Assembly (NCBI GenBank): GCA_024233305.1
Contig: JACKPV010000023.1
Span: 636,814 to 700,813 of the forward strand
Direction: 5' to 3'
Length of the DNA stretch: 64,000 bases
DNA from: Verrucomicrobiales bacterium
GTDB lineage: Bacteria > Verrucomicrobiota > Verrucomicrobiia > Limisphaerales > J093
Shown here piece by piece: positions 16,390-24,870 of the stretch. The notes under the pieces were generated by a model. That model was not told the DNA's origin, made no database searches, and worked only from the letters and a program-made list of their open reading frames with translations. Made by a program: the position numbers and the translations under genes. How positions within the stretch are numbered: the stretch's first letter is position 1; each line of letters begins with the position of its first letter.

Positions 16390-17730
16390 ATGCAACGACT
16401 CCGTGCTTCACACCTGCAGGCCCTCGGCGCTCCGGTCAAGGGCGGCGCCCAGCAGATCGAGGACTGGCTTCGATCCCTCCTGCAGAGCGGAACGATCCGC
16501 CTGGACTGCGGGCTGGTGGAACTGCGCGGCAGCCAGCCCGTGGCGACCACGCTCGGCGACCTGAAACGCGCCTGCGGCGTGGCGATGGAAACGGTCAAAC
16601 AGGGCCTGCGCGCGCTCGAACTCGACCACTGGGTGCTGCTGGTGGACGGCGTGCACACGCGCCTGCTCGGTCCGCCACGCTTTCGCGTCAGTGTTACCAA
16701 GGAGAACATTGCCGGCAGCGTGGGCCGCGCGATTGTCATCGCCCCGATGGACGGGCTCAGTCCGCTCGAGAGCATCGACTACGATCAACTCCGTCGCGCC
16801 GAGGAAATCGTCAGTCGCAAGCGCGTGCTCGCCGTCGAGAAGGTGGCGTTGCACTGGAACACCCGGCTGCGATTGGCGAGCGGCGACGAGGTGGACCTGC
16901 CGGCGGGCAGCCGGGTTACGCTCGCGGCCGGCAGTCAGGTGCGTACGGAAGGCCGGCTCGGGCGGGTGGAGCGGGACCTGGAAGTGACCGCGCCCGGCGG
17001 CCGGGAGATCCGGCTGTCGCGGGCGGGAGCGGTCGTCCTCGACAAGGGCGGGCCACTCGGATTGCGGACCGGCGCCCGTCTGCATCTGGAACGGAGCAAC
17101 ATCGTGCGGCTGGCCGACGGCCGAACCGGGCTGCTTGAGGTGAGTTCCCACGCCGAACCGGGCCACACCGGCGAGGTCAACTGGGACGACGACAGCCACT
17201 GGCTGGCCCGTTTCACAGACGGGGTGCCGTTGGTGTTATTGCGCCGGGTGGTGTTCGCCGAATTCGAAGGGGTGGTGAACGACCAGTGTGTGGGGGTTGG
17301 GGGGCAGGGGTCGGCGGCATGGCGGGTGGCGCTGGGGGTGCACGACTGTTTTCTTGACGGTTCGATTCCGTTCCGGGCGGGGCAATGTCCGTTGCGCCGG
17401 TCGCCCGAGTTCCTGATGCGGTTTCTGAATGAACTCGACGAGACGGGTTCGCTCCGCGAGGCGATGGCGGCGCGATTCGGGTTCGCGGCCGAGGCGGCCG
17501 ACGTGCGCCTGTCGCCGGCGCGGTTCGCCGGTCCGAGTTTGCGCGGGCTCCTGCGCCAGGTCGCCACCGATCCGGCCCTGAACTCGGAGCTGCTCGCCAT
17601 TGGCAGTCGCGCCGCGTGCTGGACCCAGGTCGGCGCCTATTACCGCAAGGGCGAGGCGTGGCCGTGGGAGGTGACGCGGGAGGCCTACTTCACGTTCGTC
17701 GACATGAGTTACCGGCAGCAGGCGCTTTGA
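16390..17730 (+). CDS. Hypothetical protein, 446 residues, no family recognised
   Basis: I do not recognise this protein. The first 110 residues look alpha-helical and winged-helix-like, with two helix-turn-helix-like stretches (TTLGDLKRACGVAMETVKQGLRAL around 53-76). Residues about 115-270 are beta-rich with many short Gly-rich turns. The C-terminal 150 residues mix helices with a Trp/Tyr-rich end (KGEAWPWEVTREAYFTFVD). There is no signal peptide or membrane segment, so a cytoplasmic protein is likely. A TGA 36 bases upstream in frame limits the start to this ATG or a downstream one. It stands alone on the plus strand, just after a repeat-rich gap. Base composition is like its neighbours. 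Confidence 0.7.
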   Translation: MQRLRASHLQALGAPVKGGAQQIEDWLRSLLQSGTIRLDCGLVELRGSQPVATTLGDLKRACGVAMETVKQGLRALELDHWVLLVDGVHTRLLGPPRFRVSVTKENIAGSVGRAIVIAPMDGLSPLESIDYDQLRRAEEIVSRKRVLAVEKVALHWNTRLRLASGDEVDLPAGSRVTLAAGSQVRTEGRLGRVERDLEVTAPGGREIRLSRAGAVVLDKGGPLGLRTGARLHLERSNIVRLADGRTGLLEVSSHAEPGHTGEVNWDDDSHWLARFTDGVPLVLLRRVVFAEFEGVVNDQCVGVGGQGSAAWRVALGVHDCFLDGSIPFRAGQCPLRRSPEFLMRFLNELDETGSLREAMAARFGFAAEAADVRLSPARFAGPSLRGLLRQVATDPALNSELLAIGSRAACWTQVGAYYRKGEAWPWEVTREAYFTFVDMSYRQQAL

Positions 17731-17910
17731 CCGCGGGAGGAATCGCGATGGCCCGCGCGCCGCGGCCGGTGCGGCGGTTGCCGCCCCCGGGCGTGCAGCC
17801 TGTGGGCGTTCGTTTGCCCGCCGGTTCTGCCGCCTAGCTAGTTAGCATTCTGCCGTCTACTCCAAAGAGTTCTTGCTTCGGGGCCCGGCTCATCTTACGA
17901 GAGTCGCCGC

Positions 17911-19035
17911 ATGAAAGTATCATTCTACGGACACGTCCGGCAGTACAACAACATCAAGGCCGAGATCGACGCGAACCTCAAGGAAGTGATCGAGAGCGGC
18001 GCCTACGTCATGGGGCCGATGCTCAAGCGGTTCGAGACGGAACTGGCCACGTTCCACGGCACCAAGCACGCCATCGGCGTCGGCAACGGCACGGACGCCA
18101 TCTGGATGGCGCTCATGGCCCTGGGCATCGGCCCGGGTGACGAGGTCATCACCCATGCGAACACCTTCTTCGCGACGGCCGAGGCCATCTGGATCGCGGG
18201 CGCCACGGCGGTTCTGGTGGATTGCTGTCCGGACACCAAGTGCATCGATCCCGCGAAGATCGAAGCCGCCATCACCCCGAAGACCAAAGCCATCATCCCG
18301 GTGCACCTCTACGGTCAATGCGCGGACATGCCCGCCATCTGGGCCATCGCCGAAAAGCACAACCTCCAGGTCATCGAGGACAACGCCCAGGCCATCGATG
18401 CCGCGGGCAGCGGTTTCAAGATCGGTGAGAAGAGCGCCGCCGCCACGACCAGTTTCATCATCCAGAAGAACCTCGGCACGTTCGGTGACGGCGGCGCCGT
18501 GGTGACGAACTGCGCCGAAATGGACGCCACCATTCGCAAGCTGCGCAACCACGGTTCCGCCGCCCGCAACGTCCACAGCTTCGGCTTCAACAGCCGCCTG
18601 GACGACCTTCATGCCGGCGTCCTGAGCGCCAAGCTCAAGCATATCCACGCCTGGAACGACAACCGGCGTCAGTGGGCCGCCCGGTACACCGCCGGCCTGC
18701 AGGGGGCCCGGAACTTCACGCTGCCGGTCGAACGGCCGGGCTACCGCCACGTGTACCACCTCTACGTCATCGAGACGAAGAACCCCGCGCACCGCGACCA
18801 GTTGGTGCAGTTCCTCAACGACAACGGGGTCGACGCCAAGACGCATTACTCGATCGCCATCCACCAGCAGGAAGGCTATCCGTGGGGCAAGGACGCGCGC
18901 ATCGCCGGCAGCCTCGAAAACGCCGAACGAAACGCCGCCACCTGCGTCAGCCTCCCGATGTTCCCGGAACTGACCGCGGAGGAAGTCGACTACGTGATCG
19001 CCAAGACCAAGGAGTGGGACGCCGCCAACGCCTGA
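17911..19035 (+). CDS. DegT/DnrJ/EryC1/StrS-family PLP aminotransferase
   Basis: This 374-residue protein is a fold-type I sugar aminotransferase of the DegT/StrS family. The PLP-binding Lys is predicted at 186 in IIQKNLGTFGDGGAV, and Asp157 in VIEDNAQAID would pair with the pyridine nitrogen. The GNGTDAIWMALMALG and HLYGQCADM motifs are typical. Such enzymes convert keto-sugar nucleotides to amino sugars or act on related cyclic substrates. The neighbour is a Gfo/Idh oxidoreductase on the same strand, a common pairing in sugar modification (oxidise, then aminate). No nucleotidyltransferase or glycosyltransferase lies nearby, so the sugar is unknown. Confidence 0.92.
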   Translation: MKVSFYGHVRQYNNIKAEIDANLKEVIESGAYVMGPMLKRFETELATFHGTKHAIGVGNGTDAIWMALMALGIGPGDEVITHANTFFATAEAIWIAGATAVLVDCCPDTKCIDPAKIEAAITPKTKAIIPVHLYGQCADMPAIWAIAEKHNLQVIEDNAQAIDAAGSGFKIGEKSAAATTSFIIQKNLGTFGDGGAVVTNCAEMDATIRKLRNHGSAARNVHSFGFNSRLDDLHAGVLSAKLKHIHAWNDNRRQWAARYTAGLQGARNFTLPVERPGYRHVYHLYVIETKNPAHRDQLVQFLNDNGVDAKTHYSIAIHQQEGYPWGKDARIAGSLENAERNAATCVSLPMFPELTAEEVDYVIAKTKEWDAANA

Positions 19036-19056
19036 AGCCGTCCCCCACGACGAAGC

Positions 19057-19083
19057 GCGGAGGGCCGGAGCATCGCCCTCCGC
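19057..19083 (+). other. Stem-loop between the aminotransferase and oxidoreductase genes
   Basis: A perfect 9-bp inverted repeat (GCGGAGGGC / GCCCTCCGC) with a 9-base loop lies 22 bases after the aminotransferase stop. It has no following T-run. It could weaken read-through or stabilise the upstream message; a chance GC-rich hairpin is also possible. Confidence 0.4.
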
Positions 19084-19149
19084 CCTCCGCCCTTTGCTTC
19101 CGGTTTCACCCCCGAAGCCCCACCCAGACCCAAAGCCCGAAACCATACC

Positions 19150-20223
19150 ATGAGCCAATACTCCGTTCTCGTCGTCGGCATGGGCAAACGCGGCATGCAC
19201 CATGCCGCCGCCTTCAACGCCAACCCGCGCTTCAAGGTCACCGGTATCTGCGACATCGACCAGGCCCGCCTGGAGGCCGCCGCCGCGAAACTCGGTGATC
19301 CCCAAACCGGGACCGACGCCGCCGCGCTGGCGCAGTCTGTCAAACCCGATGTCTTCTGCTTCTGCACCATGCCGCACCTGCGGACGCCGTTCATCCAGGC
19401 GGCGCTGGGGGCCGGGTCGAAGCTGATTGCCTTCGAGAAGCCGGTGGCCCTGACCAGCAACGAGCTGCTCTCGATCCGCGACCTGATCCGGGCGGCGGGC
19501 GCGAAGGCGGTGGTGAGCCACCAACATCGCTATGGCGTGCATTACCAGCAGGTGAAAGCAATCGTCGCCAGTGGTGCGCTCGGGCGCGTGCATACGGTTT
19601 ACGGGACCGCCACCGGCTGGATGACCCACATGCTCAGTCACATGATCGACTACTCGATGTGGTTCAACGACTATTCCCCGGGGGCCTGGGCGATGGCGCA
19701 GGCGGCGGGCAAATCCAAGTTCAACGACAATCATCCCTCGCCCGATTACATCGGCGGCTTTGTCCAGTACGCGAACGGTGTGCGCGGCATTTACGAATGC
19801 GGCGCCGGCGCTCCCGACCAGCCCGAGGTGGCCAAATGGTGGGGCAAGAATCGCATTGGCGCCCAGGGCACCGAGGGCTTCGCCGAAGTCCTGACGAACG
19901 GCGGTTGGCGCGCGGTGACGAAGAGCGGCGGCTTCCAGAGCGGCGAAGGCGCCATGAACTACGACCACGACATGGCGCCATACATCCAGGAAATGGCCGA
20001 CTGGCTGGACGACGCGGCGAAGGTCCACCAGTGCAATCTGGAGCACGCCTGCCTGGGCGCGGAGATCATGCTGGCCCTCCAACGCAGCGCGGCCCAGGGC
20101 GGCCAGGTTGCCCTCCCGCTCACGTCCGGCGCCGATGAGCAGGCCCTGCTCAAGGCGCAGCTCGCCGACACGCCGGTGCTGCCTTCCTGCGAGCCCAACG
20201 CCAAGGAATTCGGTCTGGCCTGA
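19150..20223 (+). CDS. Gfo/Idh/MocA-family oxidoreductase
   Basis: The 357-residue protein has an N-terminal NAD(P)-binding Rossmann domain (VVGMGKRGMHHAAAF, with Asp in GICDID as the likely ribose-binding acid). It has the family EKPVALTSNE motif, whose Lys contacts cofactor and substrate. The alpha/beta C-terminal domain contains NDNHPSPDYIGGFVQY and H-rich segments typical of the active site. The substrate is probably a sugar or cyclitol. No signal peptide is present, unlike the Tat-exported homologue at 43295-44638. It lies 114 bases after the DegT aminotransferase and is followed by a strong inverted repeat. Confidence 0.93.
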   Translation: MSQYSVLVVGMGKRGMHHAAAFNANPRFKVTGICDIDQARLEAAAAKLGDPQTGTDAAALAQSVKPDVFCFCTMPHLRTPFIQAALGAGSKLIAFEKPVALTSNELLSIRDLIRAAGAKAVVSHQHRYGVHYQQVKAIVASGALGRVHTVYGTATGWMTHMLSHMIDYSMWFNDYSPGAWAMAQAAGKSKFNDNHPSPDYIGGFVQYANGVRGIYECGAGAPDQPEVAKWWGKNRIGAQGTEGFAEVLTNGGWRAVTKSGGFQSGEGAMNYDHDMAPYIQEMADWLDDAAKVHQCNLEHACLGAEIMLALQRSAAQGGQVALPLTSGADEQALLKAQLADTPVLPSCEPNAKEFGLA

Positions 20224-20240
20224 ACCGTCCGAAGCCCTTC

Positions 20241-20284
20241 CGCCAACCACGGGAATGACCCCGTTTAGGTCCCCGTGGTTGGCG
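20241..20284. terminator. Perfect 13-bp inverted repeat, probable bidirectional terminator
   Basis: CGCCAACCACGGG at 20241-20253 is exactly mirrored by CCCGTGGTTGGCG at 20272-20284 around an 18-base loop. It sits between two convergent genes, 17 bases after the oxidoreductase stop and 89 bases beyond the 3' end of the esterase gene on the other strand. There is no T-run, so termination would be atypical or factor-assisted. Confidence 0.55.
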
Positions 20285-20373
20285 TCTGGTCCGGCGGTTC
20301 TGGAGGAGTGCTCCTCCCCGGTTGGAGGGCGGTCGATGCCGGGCGCGTGCGGTGGCCAATTGAAAGAGCGTCG

Positions 20374-21618
20374 TCAGGGGAACGGCAGGACGCTTCCCGA
20401 TGACCGACCGAGAGCGGAGTGGGGAGAGGAAAGCCGGTAGATCATTATCCGGTCGGCAATGCCGAAGGTCTCGGACCTCAGAGATACTCGCGCGGGCTCC
20501 ACGAGGGTGGGAAACCACGCAACCGAGTCTCTGCTCGCCTCCAGTGTGATCGTCGTGTCCAGTGGGGTGCGCCAGCGAACACGGATACCGTTGTTGGTGG
20601 CTGCCGCATCCAGTTCGTAATCCCGCAGCCTTTCACCCGGCCACGCGAGGATCGCATCGGCGAACCGCGTGCCCAGCAGCGCGACCGAACCGGCATCATA
20701 GTGAACGCTGTCCAGCGTCTTGAGATCATCGGTGTCAACCACAACGTCCTGCTCGGTCTGCGCCAGTCTCACGGCGGCGGCGTAGGTTTGGTTTGGCAGG
20801 ACTCTTCCGCAGACGAACGCCATCCCCGAGCACTGCCAACCGAGGTTCTGCAAGTGCTGGATCATGCTACTGCGCAGTGAGTCGAGGTTCGCGGCGTAAG
20901 CCCTCGCCCACGCAGGCTGAGTGGCGTCATTCTCGCCCTGCATCCAGACGATGGCGCGAATGCGTCCTGGTTGTCCGGCAAGGGAGGTCAGGGCTTGCGT
21001 GACTTCTGATCGCCAGGTCAGCCACATCTCCCCCCCCCCCCCCAGGGTACTGTTCCATTCGACGGCCAACGACGTGCCTCCGCGGCTGATTTTCACCAAG
21101 TGAGGAGAAGAGCCGGCCTCCGCCAGCCGTCGTGCCAGGGCGATCTCAGGCCCGTAGAATCGCGTCGCGGGCAGAGGCCCAAGGGTCGTCCATCCATCCG
21201 ATCTGGTCTGGTACCAGACTGGCCCATCGGTGCAGTAGTAGAAGGGAACCGAGGAATCCCCGGGCCCTGGCTCGTAGCCATCTGACACACGCCCGGACGC
21301 ATTGGACTGCCCGCAGAGGATGACGACCTCAGCACTCAGGCCCTCCCCGCATGCGACGCATGCGCCGACACAAACGACGGATGCGATGTTCAGGAGGTAA
21401 CGTCGACACGCGGTGGTTGAGCACCGAACAGGTTGCGAGCCTGAACGGCACTGAAGCACGCATGCAAGAACCGCTGCAAGCCTCCACCTGTTCGCCAGCG
21501 GTTGGCAAAACGGGAAGGCCAGTCGCTTTGAGACGGCCCTCCGCGGGGGGCTCGACGAGTGCTTCCGGTCCCTCCTCGCCCGGGCCGTTGGAAAGCCCCC
21601 GTTCGGTTGGTGTTTCAT
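20374..21618 (-). CDS. Secreted SASA-type (sialate O-acetylesterase-like) SGNH esterase, start uncertain
   Basis: The recognisable domain starts at VVILCGQSNASGR, the SASA nucleophile block (GQSN). It continues through IVWMQGENDA and ends with DSVHYDAGS, whose D-x-x-H supplies the remaining catalytic residues. After it comes a beta-rich C-terminal extension. The segment before it (LLNIASVVCVGACVACGEGLSA) looks like the hydrophobic core of a signal peptide, but no Met precedes it closely. The nearest ATG, used here, is at 21618 and would add about 80 Arg/Pro-rich residues that look unnatural, so the true start is probably a nearer GTG or TTG. The gene contains a run of 14 G on its coding strand (21030-21043). 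Family members remove acetyl groups from polysaccharides. Confidence 0.7.
   Translation of the reverse strand: MKHQPNGGFPTARARRDRKHSSSPPRRAVSKRLAFPFCQPLANRWRLAAVLACVLQCRSGSQPVRCSTTACRRYLLNIASVVCVGACVACGEGLSAEVVILCGQSNASGRVSDGYEPGPGDSSVPFYYCTDGPVWYQTRSDGWTTLGPLPATRFYGPEIALARRLAEAGSSPHLVKISRGGTSLAVEWNSTLGGGGEMWLTWRSEVTQALTSLAGQPGRIRAIVWMQGENDATQPAWARAYAANLDSLRSSMIQHLQNLGWQCSGMAFVCGRVLPNQTYAAAVRLAQTEQDVVVDTDDLKTLDSVHYDAGSVALLGTRFADAILAWPGERLRDYELDAAATNNGIRVRWRTPLDTTITLEASRDSVAWFPTLVEPARVSLRSETFGIADRIMIYRLSSPHSALGRSSGSVLPFP
21030..21043. repeat. Homopolymer of 14 C (G on the coding strand) inside the esterase gene
   Basis: The run encodes four consecutive Gly codons in STLGGGGEMW. A tract this long is prone to slippage, either in the cell, which would switch the reading frame, or during sequencing. 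The frame is intact as given here. Confidence 0.9.
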
Positions 21619-21698
21619 GGGAAATGTGAGGGTTCGCAAGCCGATCGAGTCGTGGGGGAGACCGCGTTCATGCGGGGCTTCGCGTTCGTTGGGTTGGT

Positions 21699-22235
21699 TT
21701 ACCAGAGTGCCGGCGAAGCCAGCGCAGCCACGCACTCGATTGCCACCGGTCCGTCGGCGCCGGGGCGGGGCTCGCGTCCGAGGGCCTGCCACCCGGCGGG
21801 TTGGGTGAGGGGATGGGGCGGGACGAAGCGCGCTGCCAGTTCCCGGGTGAACCCGAAACGCCCGTAATAGCCGGGGTCTCCGTAAACGAAGACGATGCCG
21901 CTCCCGGAGAGACGCAGCCGTCGCAGCCCCTCGCGCACGAGCGCCGATCCGACCCCGCGCTGCTGCCAGGCCGGCTCGACGGCCAAGGGCGCGAGGATGT
22001 GGCCGATCTGCTGCGGGGGGCGCTTCCGGCGCACGGGGCTGAAAGCCACATGCCCGACGACCGCGCCTTCGATTCCCGCGACCAGATGGATTGTTGACGG
22101 ATCCGATGCCTCCGTGAGGAGCGCCGCGGCGCAGTTCGCAACGAGCTTTCCTTCCACCTCGCCAAAGGCGCGCAGGTGCAGCGCCCGGATCCGGTCGAGG
22201 TCCGTGAGTTCCGCTTCTGTGAGCGTCATTTCCAT
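21699..22235 (-). CDS. GNAT-family N-acetyltransferase (YhbS-like)
   Basis: This 178-residue protein shows the GNAT fold. The central acetyl-CoA-binding motif is LAVEPAWQQRGVGSALVREGL (Q-x-x-G-x-G at about 91-96), followed by VFVYGDPGYYGRFGF, a stretch typical of the YhbS subgroup. It would transfer acetyl from acetyl-CoA to an amine of unknown identity in the cytoplasm. The gene is on the minus strand, 14 bases downstream of the small secreted protein gene and just upstream of the esterase gene, so the three may form a short transcript. Either of two close ATG codons could be the start (MEM or MTLTE). Confidence 0.88.
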   Translation of the reverse strand: MEMTLTEAELTDLDRIRALHLRAFGEVEGKLVANCAAALLTEASDPSTIHLVAGIEGAVVGHVAFSPVRRKRPPQQIGHILAPLAVEPAWQQRGVGSALVREGLRRLRLSGSGIVFVYGDPGYYGRFGFTRELAARFVPPHPLTQPAGWQALGREPRPGADGPVAIECVAALASPALW

Positions 22236-22249
22236 GGCGAGCGCGAGCG

Positions 22250-22798
22250 TCAGCGGGAAGCGCCGATTGCCCCGGAAGTCGGGTCCGTGTTCGGATGAAC
22301 GGGCTCCTCCCCGGACGATGGCGGTCCGGGTTGAAAGACCGTTTTCGGAATCGCGTCGAGGATCGCGTTCTTGGTTTTGTCATCCAGCCGGCCTCCGAAG
22401 GAGAATCGCACCCAGTAATGGCCGCTGCCATCCGCGGTCGCCGGCGCGTCGATGAACGTGGGGAAATAGGGCTCTCGCAGCGTCTGGGGAACCACGGCGG
22501 CGCCTTCGTAGGGCCCTTCCTGGCGCGAGATCCGAAGCAGGAACCCCCTGAAATTCGGGCCTTCCGCTTGATACGTCTGCGGGTGAACCTCCCCCGTCTT
22601 GGACCGTCCGTGCAGGGTGAACATCATCGTGCCGTGCCGGGCGGTGAACCCCGAATCGTCGGCTTCGATGGCCGCATCCGGACAGTGCTCCCGGATGGCG
22701 GCGGTCAGCCGGGTCGTCAGAGCCTCGGGCAAGCGCTGTTCGCCGGCGTTCAAGACCACCGGGAGGAGCAGCAGGAGGGCGGTTTGCAGTGTTTTCAT
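22250..22798 (-). CDS. Small secreted hypothetical protein
   Basis: The product has 182 residues, starting MKTLQTALLLLLPVVLNAGEQ, a clear Sec signal peptide with cleavage expected near residue 17-18. The mature part is mixed alpha/beta, with a GTMMFTLHGRSKTGE stretch, a middle part that looks globular and a Pro-rich tail. I recognise no domain family. I placed the start at this ATG and not at an ATG 51 bases upstream, because the signal peptide begins here. It is followed by the GNAT gene on the same strand. Confidence 0.7.
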   Translation of the reverse strand: MKTLQTALLLLLPVVLNAGEQRLPEALTTRLTAAIREHCPDAAIEADDSGFTARHGTMMFTLHGRSKTGEVHPQTYQAEGPNFRGFLLRISRQEGPYEGAAVVPQTLREPYFPTFIDAPATADGSGHYWVRFSFGGRLDDKTKNAILDAIPKTVFQPGPPSSGEEPVHPNTDPTSGAIGASR

Positions 22799-22934
22799 GG
22801 TTCGGGCGAACGTATCCCGCGGTCGACCGGTACGCAACCCGGCCACCACGGGGGGGGGCTCCGCGGAGTTCTGGTGGGGTGGGGGAGGCTGATTTCACGT
22901 GTGCATCCGGACGGGCCTGTGGTTGACTGGCGCC

Positions 22935-23726
22935 ATGGAAGTCATCATCCGGCCTGACGCCGACGCCGCCGCCCGGCTGGCCGCGCGGATCATCGCCCAT
23001 GATCTGCGCGCCAACCCGAAGCTGGTGCTCGGGCTGGCCACCGGTCGCACCATGGAGGCGGTCTACGGTCGGCTGGTCCGGTTGCACCACGATGAACGGC
23101 TCGACTTCTCGCTCTGCCAGACCTTCAACCTCGACGAGTATGTCGGCCTGCGGGCGGAGGATCCGCATTCCTACCGGCATTACATGGACGAACACCTTTT
23201 CAACGAGGTGAACATCGATCCGCGCAACACGCATCTGCCCGACGGATGCGCCCTGGATCTGGCCGAGGAATGCGAGGCTTACGAGGCGCTGATCCGGCGC
23301 TGCGGTGGCATCGACTTGCAGTTGCTCGGCATTGGTCGGGCGGGGCACATCGGGTTCAACGAACCGTTGTCCGCCCTCATGTCCCGCACCCGGGTGAAGG
23401 CGCTGTCCCCCCGCACCCTGGCCCAGAACGCCCCGCTGTTTGACGTGGCCACCAAGATGCCGCGGCGCGCCATTACCATGGGCGTGGGCACCATTCTCGA
23501 GTCGCGCCGTTGCCTGCTGCTGGCCACCGGGGCCGAGAAGGCCGAGATCATCGCCAAGGCGGTCGAGGGCCCGATCTCCTCAATGATTTCCGCAACCGCC
23601 CTGCAATTGCACGCGCACTGCACCGTCATCGTGGACGAAGCCGCCGCGGAGAGCCTGGCGGAGCGGGATTACTACCGCTGGATTTTCGACAACGAGCCGG
23701 AATGGACCGGCTACCGTCACCTCTGA
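22935..23726 (+). CDS. nagB: Glucosamine-6-phosphate deaminase
   Basis: The 263-residue protein has the NagB hallmarks: LGLATGRTMEAVYGRL (phosphate loop), FNLDEYVGL with the catalytic Asp, GIGRAGHIGFNEP with the ring-opening His, and MGVGTILESRRCLLLATG. It converts glucosamine-6-phosphate to fructose-6-phosphate and ammonia in amino-sugar catabolism. I start at MEVIIRPD, where homology begins; an in-frame ATG 36 bases upstream would add a poorly conserved leader. A second NagB-family gene follows after 25 bases. Confidence 0.93.
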   Translation: MEVIIRPDADAAARLAARIIAHDLRANPKLVLGLATGRTMEAVYGRLVRLHHDERLDFSLCQTFNLDEYVGLRAEDPHSYRHYMDEHLFNEVNIDPRNTHLPDGCALDLAEECEAYEALIRRCGGIDLQLLGIGRAGHIGFNEPLSALMSRTRVKALSPRTLAQNAPLFDVATKMPRRAITMGVGTILESRRCLLLATGAEKAEIIAKAVEGPISSMISATALQLHAHCTVIVDEAAAESLAERDYYRWIFDNEPEWTGYRHL

Positions 23727-23751
23727 TCCGCAATCGCAACCCATCCAAGCC

Positions 23752-24531
23752 ATGCCTTCCCCCCCCGCTCCCGTTCGTTCCTTCAAGGTTGATTCCCTGG
23801 CTGTCGAGGTCTACGCGTCCCAGGCCGACCTGGCAACGGCGGCGGCGGCGGCCGTGCGAACCGGCCTGCAGGCCGTGCTGGCAGAAGGGACCGACGCCCG
23901 CGCGATCCTGGCCTCCGCGACGTCGCAGATCCAGTTCCTGGCCTCACTCACCGCGGCTCCGGGAATCGACTGGCCGCGGGTGACGTTGTTTCACATGGAT
24001 GAGTATCTGGGCGTCGGGGCGGATCACCCGGCGAGTTTCCGCCGGTTCATTCGCGAGCACGTGGCGGCGCGGGTGCCGGTGGCGGCGATGCATTATCTGC
24101 TGGGCGACGCCGACCAACCGTTGGCGGAATGCCGTCGCTATGCGGGTCTCCTGACGGAGCGTCCGATCGACCTCTGCTGCCTGGGGATCGGGGAGAACGG
24201 GCATGTGGCCTTCAACGATCCGCCGGTTGCCGACTTCACCGACGGGGACACGGTGAAGCTCGTGAAGCTGGATGAAGCGTGCCGGCGACAGCAGGTCGGC
24301 GAGGGGTGCTTTCCAGACCTTGCGTCGGTGCCGCAATACGCCTACACGCTCACCGTTCCCGCGTTGCTGAGCGCCCGGCGGTTGTTCTGTGTGGTGCCTG
24401 AGCGCCGCAAGGCCGAAGCCGTACGGGCCACGCTGGGCGGCGAGGTTACGCCGCGGTGTCCGGCCTCCATCCTGCGGCGCCACGCGTGCGCCACACTCTA
24501 TCTCGATGCCGATTCGGCCGCGCTGCTTTGA
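23752..24531 (+). CDS. Second NagB/6-phosphogluconolactonase-family sugar-phosphate deaminase or isomerase
   Basis: This 259-residue protein is a diverged NagB-family member. It keeps FHMDEYLGVGADHPASFRRF (catalytic Asp region) and LGIGENGHVAFNDPP (catalytic His region). It differs from the upstream NagB in the C-terminal half and is only weakly similar overall. In many PVC and Bacteroidota genomes such paralogues are annotated as glucosamine-6-phosphate deaminase, but the true substrate is uncertain. The tandem arrangement suggests joint control with nagB, as part of amino-sugar use. Confidence 0.85.
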   Translation: MPSPPAPVRSFKVDSLAVEVYASQADLATAAAAAVRTGLQAVLAEGTDARAILASATSQIQFLASLTAAPGIDWPRVTLFHMDEYLGVGADHPASFRRFIREHVAARVPVAAMHYLLGDADQPLAECRRYAGLLTERPIDLCCLGIGENGHVAFNDPPVADFTDGDTVKLVKLDEACRRQQVGEGCFPDLASVPQYAYTLTVPALLSARRLFCVVPERRKAEAVRATLGGEVTPRCPASILRRHACATLYLDADSAALL

Positions 24532-24623
24532 TCGCCTGCCGCGGTCGGAGCGGGGTGGCGGGCCGGAACCCGGAGCCGCGCGCCAGTGCCCGGCGGTTCC
24601 ACGGCTCCGGCGCCGGAAGCGGC

Positions 24624-24776
24624 TCAGTGCGTCCGACAACCGTGGCAGAACAGGCCCAGGAAACCGGCGGAGCCGAACGCAAGCATCCAGAAATCACCGT
24701 GGGCGGCGCGGATCACGGCCCAGGACAGCACTGCTGCCATCAGCATTATTAAAGCGAGTACCAACCAGAACTTCAC
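24624..24776 (-). CDS. Small membrane protein of about 50 residues
   Basis: From a GTG at 24776 the frame encodes KFWLVLALIMLMAAVLSW, a 16-residue soluble segment, and then WMLAFGSAGFLGLFCHG before a short RTH tail. This gives two hydrophobic segments of membrane-spanning length in a 50-residue protein. The composition is far more hydrophobic than the Arg-rich frame upstream of it, so the GTG is a sensible start although no strong ribosome-binding site precedes it. It lies alone between the NagB paralogue and the DUF6807 gene, both on the other strand. Function unknown. Confidence 0.5.
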   Translation of the reverse strand: MKFWLVLALIMLMAAVLSWAVIRAAHGDFWMLAFGSAGFLGLFCHGCRTH

Positions 24777-24870
24777 GCCCGGCAGTGTAGCTTCCGCCCG
24801 GATGATCGCAAGCGCGGACGCTGGGGCGCGCGGGATTGTCCTGGCGGACGCGCGCCGGTATCGTTGACGC

